The notes below the pieces were generated by a model. That model was not told where the DNA came from, did not search any database, and was given only the letters and a program-made list of their open reading frames with translations. Positions 6,982-16,315 of a stretch of 64,000 nucleotides of DNA are shown here, piece after piece. Every line of letters starts with the position of its first letter. Position 1 is the first letter of the stretch. This stretch comes from an uncultured Cellulomonas sp. Its GTDB lineage: Bacteria; Actinomycetota; Actinomycetes; Actinomycetales; Cellulomonadaceae. The position numbers were made by a program, and so were the translations under genes. The DNA lies in assembly GCF_947494015.1 (NCBI RefSeq), contig NZ_CANLTL010000007.1, positions 1 through 64,000 of the forward strand, in the 5' to 3' direction.

Positions 6982-9900
6982 TCAGCCCTTGACCCGCACC
7001 TTGATCGGCTTGCAGTCGGTCGTCCCGTGCTGGTTGCCCAGCTCGCACCCGAGGTCGTGCCAGCCCGGCGCGAGCCCGGTGACGTCGATCGTGGCGACCT
7101 GCTCCGCCGGCGTGCGGTCCACGAGCTCCTCCGAGCCGATCACCTCACCGTCGACGGTCCAGGTCACGCTGCTCGCGTTCTGCCCGTCGGGGATGCGCAC
7201 CGTGAGGGTGAACGTCCCGTCCGAGCTGCCGCGCGGGTCGTCGATCGACAGGTGCCCGGCACGCGGCGCGGCCGTCGCCGGGCCGTCCACGCGCTGCCCC
7301 GGCCCCGTGTCCTCGCCGGTGTACGCGATGCTCGGCGCCGACGGCGCCTGCATCCCGTGCCCGAGGAAGTACGAGGTGTGCGGGGGCTGGTTGTACGACG
7401 TGTTCTGCCACGCCACGCCCAGCCGGTAGACCGGGTCGGACATCAGCGTGCGCAGCCGGTGCTCGGTCACGTCGACCGTGGTCGCGATCCGCAGCGCCGA
7501 GGAGTCCTCGAGCCGCGTGACGATCTCCTCGCGCCAGTCACCGAGCAGGTCGGCCTGCAGCGCCGGGTTGCCCTTGGTGTCGTTGCTGGTCAGTGTGCCG
7601 GTCGCCCGGTAGATCTCGACCGACTCGGTGGCCTGCGGGTCCCACTTCGAGATCGTCGGGACGCCCGTCCGGGTCGCCTCGTCCCAGTCGTGGTCGGTGA
7701 CCTCCCGCAGCAGGTCGCCGTCCCACCAGGTGAGGAAGTTGGCCGCCGGGATCCTCTCGGCGATCAGCTCCCCGGTGACCGACCGCAGCTGGCCGACCGG
7801 CGAGTTCCACGCCGCGTCGCCACCGACGGCCCAGCCCTCGGCACCGGCGTACCGCGGGTCGATGTCCCCCATCGCGGCCCGCCCGGTGTCCTTCGTCGCC
7901 GGGATGGACCACAGGACCTCCCCGGTCGCCGCGTCGCGGAACGTGGCACCGATGCCCTCGGTGGACGGGGCCTCCTCGTGCGCGGCGAACACCTCCAGGC
8001 CGGGGCGCGAGGGGTCGAAGTCGGACACGTGCAGCGCGTCCCCGTGACCCAGGCCGGTGTTGTCCAGGGGCGACCCGTCGTCGTCGATCGTCAGCGAGCC
8101 GAAGACGATCTCGTCCTTCTGATCCCCGTCGACGTCGGCCACCGAGAACTGGTGGTTGCCCTGACCGGCGTACTCGTCGCCCAGGTCGTTCGAGTCGAAC
8201 GTCCACCGCCGCGTCAGCGTGCTGCCGTCGAAGTCGTAGGCGGCGAGCACCGTGCGGGTGTAGTAGCCCCGGCTGAACACGACGCTGGGGTGCTCGCCGT
8301 CCAGGTACGCGACCCCCGCCAGGAACCGGTCGACCCGGTTGCCGTAGGTGTCACCCCAGTCGCCGACGACGCCACGCCCGGGCGTGTAGTCGACGGTGTC
8401 GATCGCGGCGCCGGTGCGACCGTCGAAGACCGTGAGGTACTCCGGACCGGTCAGGACGTAGCCGCCGGAGTTGCGGTGGTCCGCCCGCGGGTCGCCGATG
8501 ACGACGCCCGCACCGTCCACCGTGCCGTCCGCCGTCTTCATCGTGACCTCGGCGCGGCCGTCGCCGTCCAGGTCGTAGACCTGGAACTGGGTGTAGTGGG
8601 CGCCGGCCCGGATGTTGCGACCCAGGTCGATCCGCCACAGCCGGGTGCCGTCCAGCCTGTACGCGTCGACGTACACGGTGCCGGTGTAGGCGGCCCGGGA
8701 GTTGTCCTGGGAGTTGGTGGGGTCCCACTTCAGGACGATCTCGTACTGGCCGTCGCCGTCGACGTCGCCGATCGACGCGTCGTTGGCCCGGTAGGAGTAC
8801 GGCTGCCCGTCCTTGGTCACCCCGTCGGCGGGCTTGTCCAGCGGGACGTCCAGCGTCTGGGAGTCCCAGACCGTGAACTCACCCGTCGCCCACCGCTCGA
8901 TCCCGTTGACGACCGAGGAGACCCGGTAGGTCGAGCCGGTGTCGCCGCCGTCGTCCAGCAGGTTGGTGCTGGCGGTCAGCGGCTCGGTCGTGATCCGCCC
9001 GCCGTCGCGGTAGACGTGGAAGGCGATCGTGTCGGGGTCCAGGCCGAGCATGCGCCAGCCCAGGTAGACCCCGCCGTCCGTCGCCACGGCGACCGGGGAG
9101 CGGTCGAGCCGCTCGGCCTGCCGCACGAGGGTGGTGACGGCCGGGGACGTGACGGTCGCGGACGGGTCGGACACCCCACCGGCGTTGACGGACGCGACCG
9201 CGTAGACGTACTCGACGGTCGTCAGCACGTCGGTGTCGGTGTACGTCGGCCCGTCGGCGCGGCCCACGAGCCGGAGCTCGCCGGGCGTGCCGTCCGCCCC
9301 CGGGTCGGCCCGGAACACCTGGTAGAACAGCGCGCCGTCGACGGCGTCCCAGCCCAGGGTGACGTCGTTCTTGTTCACCGCGTCGAGCGTGAGCCCGGAC
9401 GGCGAGGCCGCCGGTGCGACGTCGGGGTCGACGGTGGTCAGGGTGACCGCGTTCGACGGGACCGACGCGGTGCCGGCCGGGTCGAGCGCGACGACCGTGT
9501 AGGTGTACTCCAGGCCGACGTCGGCGGTGGTGTCCACGAACGAGGTCCCCGCCACGTCGCCGAGCGCCTCGGCCTGCGTCGCCGACGCCGACCGGCGCAG
9601 GACGCGGTAGCCGACGGAGTCGTCCGTTCCGGTCCAGCTCAGCGAGACCGCGACCTGCGTGCCGTCGATGCTGATGTCGTCCGCCGCGAGACCGGTCGGC
9701 GCGTACTGCAGCGGGGTGATCTCCATCCCGTTGATCCAGCCCTCGAGCACCGCGGTGAGCTGGCCGTCGGTCACCAGCACCGGCTGCAGGATGCGGTCGG
9801 CCACGGTGCCGCGACCACCGTTGGCGGCGCCGTAGTCCTTGCCCTCGAGGCTGACGCCCAGGCGGCCCGTGCCCAGCGGGTCGCCGTAGTAGACCTTGAC

Positions 9901-12444
9901 GGCGTACGAGCCGTTCGGCACGTCCACCCGCAGCTCGTTGCCCGGACCGGGCAGCAGGAAGTCACGCTCGAGGTCGGTGGGCACGGGGTCGAAGCCGGTG
10001 CCGCGGTCGCGCCCGCCGAGCCCGGTCACGGACGCGAAGCCGTACCCCGCGTCGGCCGTGTACACGGTGGTCTGGTCGATCGGCAGGTACCCCGCCATGG
10101 TGGGGTTGCCGGCCAGCTGCAGGTCGAACGCGTACAGCGGCGCCTTCGTCGTGATCTGCACCGGCTGGGACGGGACGGAGTCGCCGCGGCCGTTGACGGC
10201 CACGACCCGCAGGTCGTACGCGGTCCCCTGGGTGAGCCCGACGACGCCCGCCTGCGGCAGGGTCGACGTCGTCATCAGCGTCCAGGCGTCGTCGCCAGCG
10301 CCGGACGGTCGACCGAAGACCTGGTAGATGTCCGCGCCCTCGACGGCGTCCCAGGTGAGCTGCGCGCCGGCGTTGGACACGCTGCCGGCGACCAGCCCGA
10401 CCGGCTGGTCCGGCACCTGCGCCGGGGGCTCGACCTGCACGACCTCCTCGGCGAGCGGGATCTCCAGCTCGGCGAGATCGGCCGCGACGAGACGAGCCAT
10501 CTGGATGGCGCCGTACTCCTGGAAGTGGGTGTCGTCCGTGGTGCCGTTGGGCCGACCGGGGTACACCCCCGCCGGCACGTGCAGGAAGACCGACGTCGCG
10601 GCCTCGGGGCCGATCTCGGTCAGGTACGCGCGACTGGAGGCGGACAGGTCCACCAGGGCCGTGCCGGTCTCCTGCGCGAGCGCGGTGGCGGCCTCGACGT
10701 ACTGCGGGAACGACACGTTCGCCGCACCGGTCGCGGCGTCGAAGGACCGGCGGGACACCGGGGTGACGAGCACCGGGGTGGCTCCGCGCTGGACCGCGCC
10801 GTCGACGAAGGTCCGCAGGTACTCGGCGTAGTCACCGGGTGCGGCGTACCGGTCGTCGACGCCATAGCTGTTGTCGTTGTGCCCGAACTGGACCAGGAGG
10901 TAGTCGCCCGGCCGGATGCTCAGCAGCACCTCGTCGAGGCGCCCCTGGCTGATGAAGTTCTTCGACGACCGGCCGCCGATGGCCTTGTTCTCGACCGTGA
11001 CGTCGTCGGAGAGGAACCGGTCGATCATCTGGCCCCAGCCGGCCTGCGGTGCGAAGTCGGCCGTGTAGGTCTGCACCGTGGAGTCACCGGTGACCCACAC
11101 GGTCGGCTCGGCACCCGCCTCGCGCGGGCTCTTCTGGGTGATCACCAGGGACGCCAGGTTGGCGGCGGTGCCGGCGAGCTCGAGGTTGAGCTGGCCGTCG
11201 ACGACGGCGATGTCGAACGACATCTCGAGGGTCTGGCCGGCCGCCCTGGTGGTGGGCTGGACCTTGGTCATCTCCTCGGCGACCAGCCCGATGTCGGTCG
11301 CGCCCTGCGGGTCGCCCGCGATGAGCGCGACGGCGTAGTCCCCGGCGGGCAGGTCGACGACGAGCTCGGTGTCGCCGACGGTCACGAAGTCGGACCGGGT
11401 GGCGTCGGCGGTGCCGCGGTCGGTCGCGGTGACGGCCGAGACGTCGACGAAGCCCGCCCGCGTCTGCGGTGTCCAGGCCGTCGTGGCATCGAGCCGGGTG
11501 GCGCCGGGGGCCAGCGCGCCGCTGCCCAGGTCGAAGGACAGCACGCCGTCGTCGGGCAGGACGGGGGCGGCGCCGGTCAGGGTGGAGACGGCGGCCGCCG
11601 ACGGCGCCGACACACCCGAGGGGTGGCGGGCCTGCACCCGGTAGTAGTGCGCGGTGGAGGTGTCGACGGCGTCGGTCGTGAACACCACGCGCGGCGGCGT
11701 CTCGGCGACGACCGTGTAGGGGCCGTCGACGGCGTCCGCGCGGGAGACCACGTACCCGGTCGCGTCGGTCACCTCGTCCCAGCGCAGGGTCACGGCGTCC
11801 GACGTGACGTGGGCCATCCGGACGGACTGCGGCGAGGCCAGGGTGGGGACGGGCTGCTCGGGGTCGGGGCCGGGACCGGGCTCGCCGGTCACCGGGGTGA
11901 TCGCGATCGCGTTGACGTACCCGCCCGCGCCCTCGCCGGTGAGGTCCACGGTGAGCTGTCCGTCGGCGACGGTGGTGCGGAAGGTGGCCTCGGACGTGGC
12001 GCGGCGCGCCTGCACGGTCCCCGCCACGACGCCCTCGAGGGTGACCTGGGTCTTCGTCGTGCTCGCGGTGGGGAGCTTGTCCCCGGAGACCACCCGGACG
12101 TCGTAGGTGCGGTCGGGCACGTCCACCAGGAACCGCCAGGCGGTCGCCAGGACGAAGTCGTTCGCCACCGCGTCCGCGGGGACGTCGCTCGCGGTGCGGT
12201 CGCGCGAGATCGGGTCGACGCCGCCGACCGTCTCGATGCCGAATCCCGCCCCGGCGGTGTACCGGTTGGTGTCCGGGACGCCGGTCCACCCGTCGCCGAC
12301 GGGGCTGGTGGCGGTGCCGAAGTCGAACTGTCGCACCGGCACGGCGTCGTCGGCGACGGCGGGTGCACCGGCCGCGGCGAGGCCGACGGCTGTGGTGAGG
12401 GCGATCAGGGGGACGGCATGCCCCCGAGGTCGTGCTGGCTGCAT
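6982..12444 (-). CDS. Secreted bifunctional rhamnogalacturonan acetylesterase (CE12-like) / rhamnogalacturonan lyase (PL11-like)
   Basis: An 1820-residue extracellular enzyme for the pectin backbone rhamnogalacturonan I. Order: signal peptide (1-31); a beta-sandwich module (about 37-190); Fn3; a second beta-sandwich (300-440); an SGNH esterase domain (about 445-660) with TGDSTVQT, NKAIGGRSS, QFGHND and DDTHFQEYG as blocks I, II, III and V; Fn3; a third beta-sandwich (758-895); two Fn3 modules; a PL11 lyase domain (about 1090-1700) starting ERLDRSPVAVATDGGVYL with many calcium-binding DGDGxxE loops (DVDGDGQYEI, DLDGDGRAEV); and an Ig-like C-terminal domain. The start has AAGGTG 7 nt upstream. 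The esterase would remove acetyl groups that block the lyase. A LacI-type operator precedes the gene. The families are clear; activity is inferred. Confidence 0.9.
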   Translation of the reverse strand: MQPARPRGHAVPLIALTTAVGLAAAGAPAVADDAVPVRQFDFGTATSPVGDGWTGVPDTNRYTAGAGFGIETVGGVDPISRDRTASDVPADAVANDFVLATAWRFLVDVPDRTYDVRVVSGDKLPTASTTKTQVTLEGVVAGTVQARRATSEATFRTTVADGQLTVDLTGEGAGGYVNAIAITPVTGEPGPGPDPEQPVPTLASPQSVRMAHVTSDAVTLRWDEVTDATGYVVSRADAVDGPYTVVAETPPRVVFTTDAVDTSTAHYYRVQARHPSGVSAPSAAAVSTLTGAAPVLPDDGVLSFDLGSGALAPGATRLDATTAWTPQTRAGFVDVSAVTATDRGTADATRSDFVTVGDTELVVDLPAGDYAVALIAGDPQGATDIGLVAEEMTKVQPTTRAAGQTLEMSFDIAVVDGQLNLELAGTAANLASLVITQKSPREAGAEPTVWVTGDSTVQTYTADFAPQAGWGQMIDRFLSDDVTVENKAIGGRSSKNFISQGRLDEVLLSIRPGDYLLVQFGHNDNSYGVDDRYAAPGDYAEYLRTFVDGAVQRGATPVLVTPVSRRSFDAATGAANVSFPQYVEAATALAQETGTALVDLSASSRAYLTEIGPEAATSVFLHVPAGVYPGRPNGTTDDTHFQEYGAIQMARLVAADLAELEIPLAEEVVQVEPPAQVPDQPVGLVAGSVSNAGAQLTWDAVEGADIYQVFGRPSGAGDDAWTLMTTSTLPQAGVVGLTQGTAYDLRVVAVNGRGDSVPSQPVQITTKAPLYAFDLQLAGNPTMAGYLPIDQTTVYTADAGYGFASVTGLGGRDRGTGFDPVPTDLERDFLLPGPGNELRVDVPNGSYAVKVYYGDPLGTGRLGVSLEGKDYGAANGGRGTVADRILQPVLVTDGQLTAVLEGWINGMEITPLQYAPTGLAADDISIDGTQVAVSLSWTGTDDSVGYRVLRRSASATQAEALGDVAGTSFVDTTADVGLEYTYTVVALDPAGTASVPSNAVTLTTVDPDVAPAASPSGLTLDAVNKNDVTLGWDAVDGALFYQVFRADPGADGTPGELRLVGRADGPTYTDTDVLTTVEYVYAVASVNAGGVSDPSATVTSPAVTTLVRQAERLDRSPVAVATDGGVYLGWRMLGLDPDTIAFHVYRDGGRITTEPLTASTNLLDDGGDTGSTYRVSSVVNGIERWATGEFTVWDSQTLDVPLDKPADGVTKDGQPYSYRANDASIGDVDGDGQYEIVLKWDPTNSQDNSRAAYTGTVYVDAYRLDGTRLWRIDLGRNIRAGAHYTQFQVYDLDGDGRAEVTMKTADGTVDGAGVVIGDPRADHRNSGGYVLTGPEYLTVFDGRTGAAIDTVDYTPGRGVVGDWGDTYGNRVDRFLAGVAYLDGEHPSVVFSRGYYTRTVLAAYDFDGSTLTRRWTFDSNDLGDEYAGQGNHQFSVADVDGDQKDEIVFGSLTIDDDGSPLDNTGLGHGDALHVSDFDPSRPGLEVFAAHEEAPSTEGIGATFRDAATGEVLWSIPATKDTGRAAMGDIDPRYAGAEGWAVGGDAAWNSPVGQLRSVTGELIAERIPAANFLTWWDGDLLREVTDHDWDEATRTGVPTISKWDPQATESVEIYRATGTLTSNDTKGNPALQADLLGDWREEIVTRLEDSSALRIATTVDVTEHRLRTLMSDPVYRLGVAWQNTSYNQPPHTSYFLGHGMQAPSAPSIAYTGEDTGPGQRVDGPATAAPRAGHLSIDDPRGSSDGTFTLTVRIPDGQNASSVTWTVDGEVIGSEELVDRTPAEQVATIDVTGLAPGWHDLGCELGNQHGTTDCKPIKVRVKG

Positions 12445-12500
12445 GGCGTGACACCTTCGTCTCGGCGTTGAGAGGTTCGGTCGGGCCGGTCGACGCGGCG

Positions 12501-12514
12501 ATGAAACGATTCAT
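12501..12514. promoter_or_regulatory. LacI-family operator upstream of the pectin enzyme gene
   Basis: ATGAAACGATTCAT has inverted ATGAA/TTCAT arms around a CG-containing centre, the style of actinobacterial LacI-family sugar repressor operators. On the minus strand it begins 18 nt downstream of the proposed -10, so a bound repressor would block initiation. Induction by pectin breakdown products is inference; no LacI gene is in the window. Confidence 0.6.
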
Positions 12515-12532
12515 GCGACGGCGACAGCGTCG

Positions 12533-12562
12533 TGTCTACCGCGCCGCTGGACCCCCTGGCAA
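12533..12562 (-). promoter_or_regulatory. Candidate promoter of the CE12-PL11 gene
   Basis: Reading the minus strand, TTGCCA (12557-12562) and TAGACA (12533-12538) are separated by 18 nt, upstream of the LacI-type operator and about 90 nt from the start codon. Confidence 0.45.
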
Positions 12563-12639
12563 GGGCTTTCCATGGATGGGGTCAACGTGTGCCGTTGAAC
12601 AAATCCGGCCGGGTCCGGGCCGCCGGGTGGCCCGGACGC

Positions 12640-15627
12640 TCAGCCGGGGGCGGGCGCCGTCCGGTCCAACGCCGGCAACCGGTCCGCCAGCAGCTCGGCG
12701 AGCGCCGTGCCGCGCACGCCCGCGAGCCCTTCGGCCTGCGTCCGGCAGGAGAACCCGTCGGCGAGGAACACGTCCCCCTCCCCCGCCGCCCGCAGCGCCG
12801 GCAGCAGGGCGTTCTCGGCGACGGCGACCGACACGTCGTAGTGGCCCTTCTCCATGCCGAAGTTGCCGGCCAGGCCGCAGCAGCCGGCGAGCGTGGTGAT
12901 CTGCGCGCCGGCCGTCTCCAGCAGCGTGCGGTCGGCGTCGAAGCCCATCACCGAGTACTGGTGGCAGTGCGGCTGGACCACGGCGGTCACGTCGGACAGG
13001 TCCGGCACGACCCAGCCGGACGCCGGGTCCGGACCGACGGGCGCCGGGCTGGTGAGCAGCTCGGCGAGGGTCCGGGTCTCGCGGGCGACGGCCACCGCGC
13101 GGGGGTCGTCCGGCAGCAGGTCGAGCAGGTCCGAGCGCAGCACCGCGGTGCAGCTCGGCTCGAGCCCGACGATCGGCACGCCGTTGACCGCGTACGGCCC
13201 GAGCACCCCGAGCAGGTCGGTCAGCCGGCGGCGTGCACCGTCGAGCTGGCCGGTGCTGATCCAGGTCAGACCGCAGCATGCGCCCTGGTCCGGGACGACG
13301 ACGTCGTACCCGGCGGCGCGCAGCACCCGGGCCGCGGCCTGGGGGACGCCCGGGGCGAGCGTGTCGCTGAAGGAGTCGACCCACAGCACGACCGGCCGCC
13401 GCACGCCGCCGCCGCCGTGGTCGGGGACCGCGCCGTCCCCGGCGGCGGGGGCGACGCCGTCGGCCCCGGCGGCCGCCGCCGCGTCGCGCGGGCTGACCGG
13501 GCCTCGTCCGGCGCCTCCGCGGCGCCAGGCGGCGCGGAAGGACCGGCCGAACCGCGGGATCGTGCGGCGGGTGTCCATGCCCCCGGCCGCGAGCACGACC
13601 TTCGCCAGTGGCCGCACGCCGAGCAGCGCGTTCACCACGCCCGGGGCCAGCGCGGCGATCCTCGCCCAGCGCGGCAGCCAGCCCAGCGCGTAGTGGTTCA
13701 CCGGGCGCAGCCGGCGCCGGTAGGTGCGGTGCAGCACCTCGGCCTTGTACTGCGCCATGTCGACCCCGGCGGGGCAGTCGCTCGAGCAGGCCTTGCAGCT
13801 CAGGCACAGGTCCAGGACCTCGTGCACCTCCGCCGACCGGAACCCGCGGGCCACCAGCGTGCCGTTGGCCATCTCCTGCAGCACGCGCGCCCGCCCGCGG
13901 GTGGAGTCCTTCTCGTCGCGCGTGGCCAGGTAGGACGGGCACATGAACCCGCCGGTCGCCCCGGTGTCGGCGCGGCATTTGCCCACCCCGACGCACCGGT
14001 GCACCGCGGTGGTGAAGTCCCCGGCGTCGTGGCGGTACGCGAAGCCGCCGTCGGCGGCGATCGGCAGCGCGGCGGGGCGGCGCAGGTCGGCGTCGAGCGG
14101 GCGCGGGCGCACGACGACGCCCGGGTTGAGCACGTCGGCCGGGTCGAGCAGGTGCTTGAAGCCCTCGAACATCGCGATCGCGTCCGGGGAGTACATCAGC
14201 GGCAGCAGCTCCCCGCGGGCCCGGCCGTCGCCGTGCTCGCCGGACATCGAGCCGCCGTGCGACGCGACCAGTCGGCCGGCGTCCATCATGAACGCGCGCA
14301 GCGGGGTGCCGGAGCGCTCCATCGGGATGTCGAGGCGCAGGTGCACGCACCCGTCGCCGAAGTGGCCGTACGCCAGGCCGTCGACGCCGTGGGAGGCCAT
14401 CAGCGCCTCCAGGTCGCGCAGGTACGCGCCCAGCCGCTCGGGCGGCACCGCGGAGTCCTCGAAGCCCGGCCACGCCTGCTCCCCCGACGGCGTCCGGCCG
14501 CCGAGCCCCGCGCCGTCCTCCCGGATGCGCCACATCGCGCGCGCCTGCGGCCCCGGGGGGAACACGCCGACGGCACGCGTGCCGGCGTCGGCGGCGAGCG
14601 CGTGCGCCCGGGCCACCGCCTCGTCCAGGTCGTCCCCGCCGACCTCGACCATGAGCCAGCCGGCCCCCTCGGGCAGCGGCGGCACGGCGGCGGCTCCCCT
14701 CAGCCGGCGCACGACGTCGACGAGCCGCGCGTCCATCCCCTCGATGGCGAGCGGCCGGTGCGCGAGCAGCGCCGGGACGGCGTCGGCTGCGGTGGGCATA
14801 TCGGGGTAGCCGAGCACCACGAGGACCGGGGCGGACGGGACCGGGACGAGGCGGACGGTCGCGCCCAGGATGGTCACCACGGTGCCCTCGGTGCCGACCA
14901 GCGCCTTGGCCAGGTCGGACCCGTTCTCGGGCAGCAGGTGCTCGAGCGAGTAGCCGGACACCTGCCGGCCGAACCGGCCGAGCTCGGTGCGGATGGTGCC
15001 GAGGTTGGCCCGCACCAGCTCGGGGAGCCCGGGGACGACCTCCAAGCCCCTGCCCGCGGTGAACCGCCGGCCGGTGCCGTCGACGACGTCGAGCTCGAGG
15101 ACGTTGTCCGCCGTGCGCCCGTAGGCCACCGCGCGCGGGCCGCACGCGTTGTTGCCGATCATCCCGCCGAGGGTCGCGCGGGCCTGGGTGGAGGGGTCGG
15201 GGCCGAAGCGCAGACCGTGCGGTGCGGCGGCGCGCTGGAGGCTCGACATGATCACGCCCGGCTCGATGCGGGCGGTCCGCGCCTCGGGGTCGATCTCGAG
15301 GATGCGTCCCAGGTTGCGGGACAGGTCCAGCACCAGGCCGGGGCCGACGGCGTTGCCCGCCACCGAGGTGCCGCCCCCGCGGGTCGTGATCGGCACGCCG
15401 GCGTCCCGGGCGACCGCGAGCGCCGCCAGGACGTCGTCGGGGTCCTGCGGGAAGGCCACCACCTGCGGGACGACCCGGTAGTTCGAGGCGTCGGTGGAGT
15501 ACTCCGCGCGGCGCCGGGTGGAGTCGTCGACGGCGCCGCGCATCGCGCCGCGCAGGGCGGCCACCAGGTCGCGGCGGTCGTCGGCGGCCGGGTCCGGCGA
15601 GGGGCGAGGGGTGCTCACGAGCGACAC
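12640..15627 (-). CDS. Fused FAD-linked oxidase / Fe-S oxidoreductase (D-2-hydroxyglutarate or D-lactate dehydrogenase type)
   Basis: A 995-residue single-chain fusion like E. coli YdiJ: an N-terminal FAD-binding oxidase (PCMH) domain plus C-terminal ferredoxin and CCG domains, expected to oxidise D-2-hydroxyacids at the membrane face or in the cytosol. The FAD domain shows TTRGGGTSVAGNAVG and GMIGNNACG. The iron-sulfur part shows CVGVGKC with MCPSY and then CLSCKACSSDCP, consistent with two 4Fe-4S clusters. The CCG domain has GACCGLT, PHCHQYS and AGCCGLAGNFG. I chose GTG at 15627 (MSLVSTPRP); the frame stays open to 15840 but those codons run through the hairpin at 15708-15770 and look non-coding. 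The substrate is not certain. Confidence 0.85.
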   Translation of the reverse strand: MSLVSTPRPSPDPAADDRRDLVAALRGAMRGAVDDSTRRRAEYSTDASNYRVVPQVVAFPQDPDDVLAALAVARDAGVPITTRGGGTSVAGNAVGPGLVLDLSRNLGRILEIDPEARTARIEPGVIMSSLQRAAAPHGLRFGPDPSTQARATLGGMIGNNACGPRAVAYGRTADNVLELDVVDGTGRRFTAGRGLEVVPGLPELVRANLGTIRTELGRFGRQVSGYSLEHLLPENGSDLAKALVGTEGTVVTILGATVRLVPVPSAPVLVVLGYPDMPTAADAVPALLAHRPLAIEGMDARLVDVVRRLRGAAAVPPLPEGAGWLMVEVGGDDLDEAVARAHALAADAGTRAVGVFPPGPQARAMWRIREDGAGLGGRTPSGEQAWPGFEDSAVPPERLGAYLRDLEALMASHGVDGLAYGHFGDGCVHLRLDIPMERSGTPLRAFMMDAGRLVASHGGSMSGEHGDGRARGELLPLMYSPDAIAMFEGFKHLLDPADVLNPGVVVRPRPLDADLRRPAALPIAADGGFAYRHDAGDFTTAVHRCVGVGKCRADTGATGGFMCPSYLATRDEKDSTRGRARVLQEMANGTLVARGFRSAEVHEVLDLCLSCKACSSDCPAGVDMAQYKAEVLHRTYRRRLRPVNHYALGWLPRWARIAALAPGVVNALLGVRPLAKVVLAAGGMDTRRTIPRFGRSFRAAWRRGGAGRGPVSPRDAAAAAGADGVAPAAGDGAVPDHGGGGVRRPVVLWVDSFSDTLAPGVPQAAARVLRAAGYDVVVPDQGACCGLTWISTGQLDGARRRLTDLLGVLGPYAVNGVPIVGLEPSCTAVLRSDLLDLLPDDPRAVAVARETRTLAELLTSPAPVGPDPASGWVVPDLSDVTAVVQPHCHQYSVMGFDADRTLLETAGAQITTLAGCCGLAGNFGMEKGHYDVSVAVAENALLPALRAAGEGDVFLADGFSCRTQAEGLAGVRGTALAELLADRLPALDRTAPAPG

Positions 15628-15707
15628 GGGTTCAGTGTCCCACCGCCGCCCGAGCCCCCGTGCACCCGCGCGCGCCCGCGCCCGCGCACCCCGCGCCCCG
15701 CACCCCG

Positions 15708-15770
15708 CGCCGAGTGTGACGTCGTGGACCCTTCGCGGTCCGGGAAGGGTCCACGACGTCGCACTTGGCG
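15708..15770. terminator. 27-bp near-perfect hairpin downstream of the OsmC-like gene
   Basis: Arms 15708-15734 and 15744-15770 match at 25 of 27 positions, and both mismatches would be G-U pairs in RNA; the loop is 9 nt. The stem contains GTCGTGGACCC. It lies 10 nt past the stop of the minus-strand gene ending at 15780, so it can act as its terminator, but the length and conservation suggest a repeated extragenic palindrome. Confidence 0.65.
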
Positions 15771-15779
15771 GGGTGGGGA

Positions 15780-16217
15780 TCAGTCGAGGGCGGCGTCGAG
15801 GGTGATCGTGGTGCCGGCGAGCGCCTTGCTGACCGGGCACGTCTCCTTGGCCGTCTGCGCGGCCTGCACGAACCCGTCGGCGTCGAGGCCGTCGACCTCA
15901 CCGCGCACGACGACCGTGACCTCCGAGATGCGGAAGCCGCCGGCCGGGTCCGGCGCGAGGGTCACGTCGTCGGTCACCTCGAGCGAGATCGGTGTGCCAC
16001 CGGCCTCGGCGATGACGGCGGACAGCTGCATCGCGAAGCACGAGGAGTGCGCGGCCGCGATGAGCTCCTCCGGGCTGGTGGTGCCACCGGCGTCGTCGGC
16101 GGTGCGCTTGGGGAAGGACACGTCGTACGTGCCGACGCCGGAGCTCGTCAGCTCGACCTGGCCGCCGCCCTCGTTGAGCGTGCCGTTCCAGGCGGTACGT
16201 GCGGTACGGGTGGGCAT
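15780..16217 (-). CDS. OsmC/Ohr family peroxiredoxin-like protein
   Basis: A 145-residue OsmC-superfamily protein of the kind that reduces organic hydroperoxides with a pair of cysteines. Both family cysteines are visible, in AAHSSCFAMQLSAV (about residue 60) and in ETCPVSKAL (about residue 126). The first strand carries the ARTAWNGTLNEGGG motif typical of OsmC proteins. The ATG at 16217 has GAGGGAG 5 nt upstream. It lies between the D,D-carboxypeptidase gene and a long hairpin, on the same strand as both neighbours but separated from the peptidase by nearly 100 nt. The exact substrate, and OsmC versus Ohr subfamily, cannot be decided from sequence alone. Confidence 0.85.
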   Translation of the reverse strand: MPTRTARTAWNGTLNEGGGQVELTSSGVGTYDVSFPKRTADDAGGTTSPEELIAAAHSSCFAMQLSAVIAEAGGTPISLEVTDDVTLAPDPAGGFRISEVTVVVRGEVDGLDADGFVQAAQTAKETCPVSKALAGTTITLDAALD

Positions 16218-16315
16218 GGGTGCTCCCTCGGTCGTGGGTGGGGCGCCCGTCCGGCGCCCGACCCCAACCTAGGTCGGCGGGCACCGGCCCGCAGCAGCGA
16301 CCGTGCCGCCGGGAC

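Noticed and set aside
6436-12471. A 2011-codon frame on the plus strand, and similar long frames at 12532-16272 and 59249-63904
   Set aside because: They are antisense shadows of well-supported genes, with Arg/Gly/Val/His-rich composition and no domains. Long open antisense frames are expected at this GC content.
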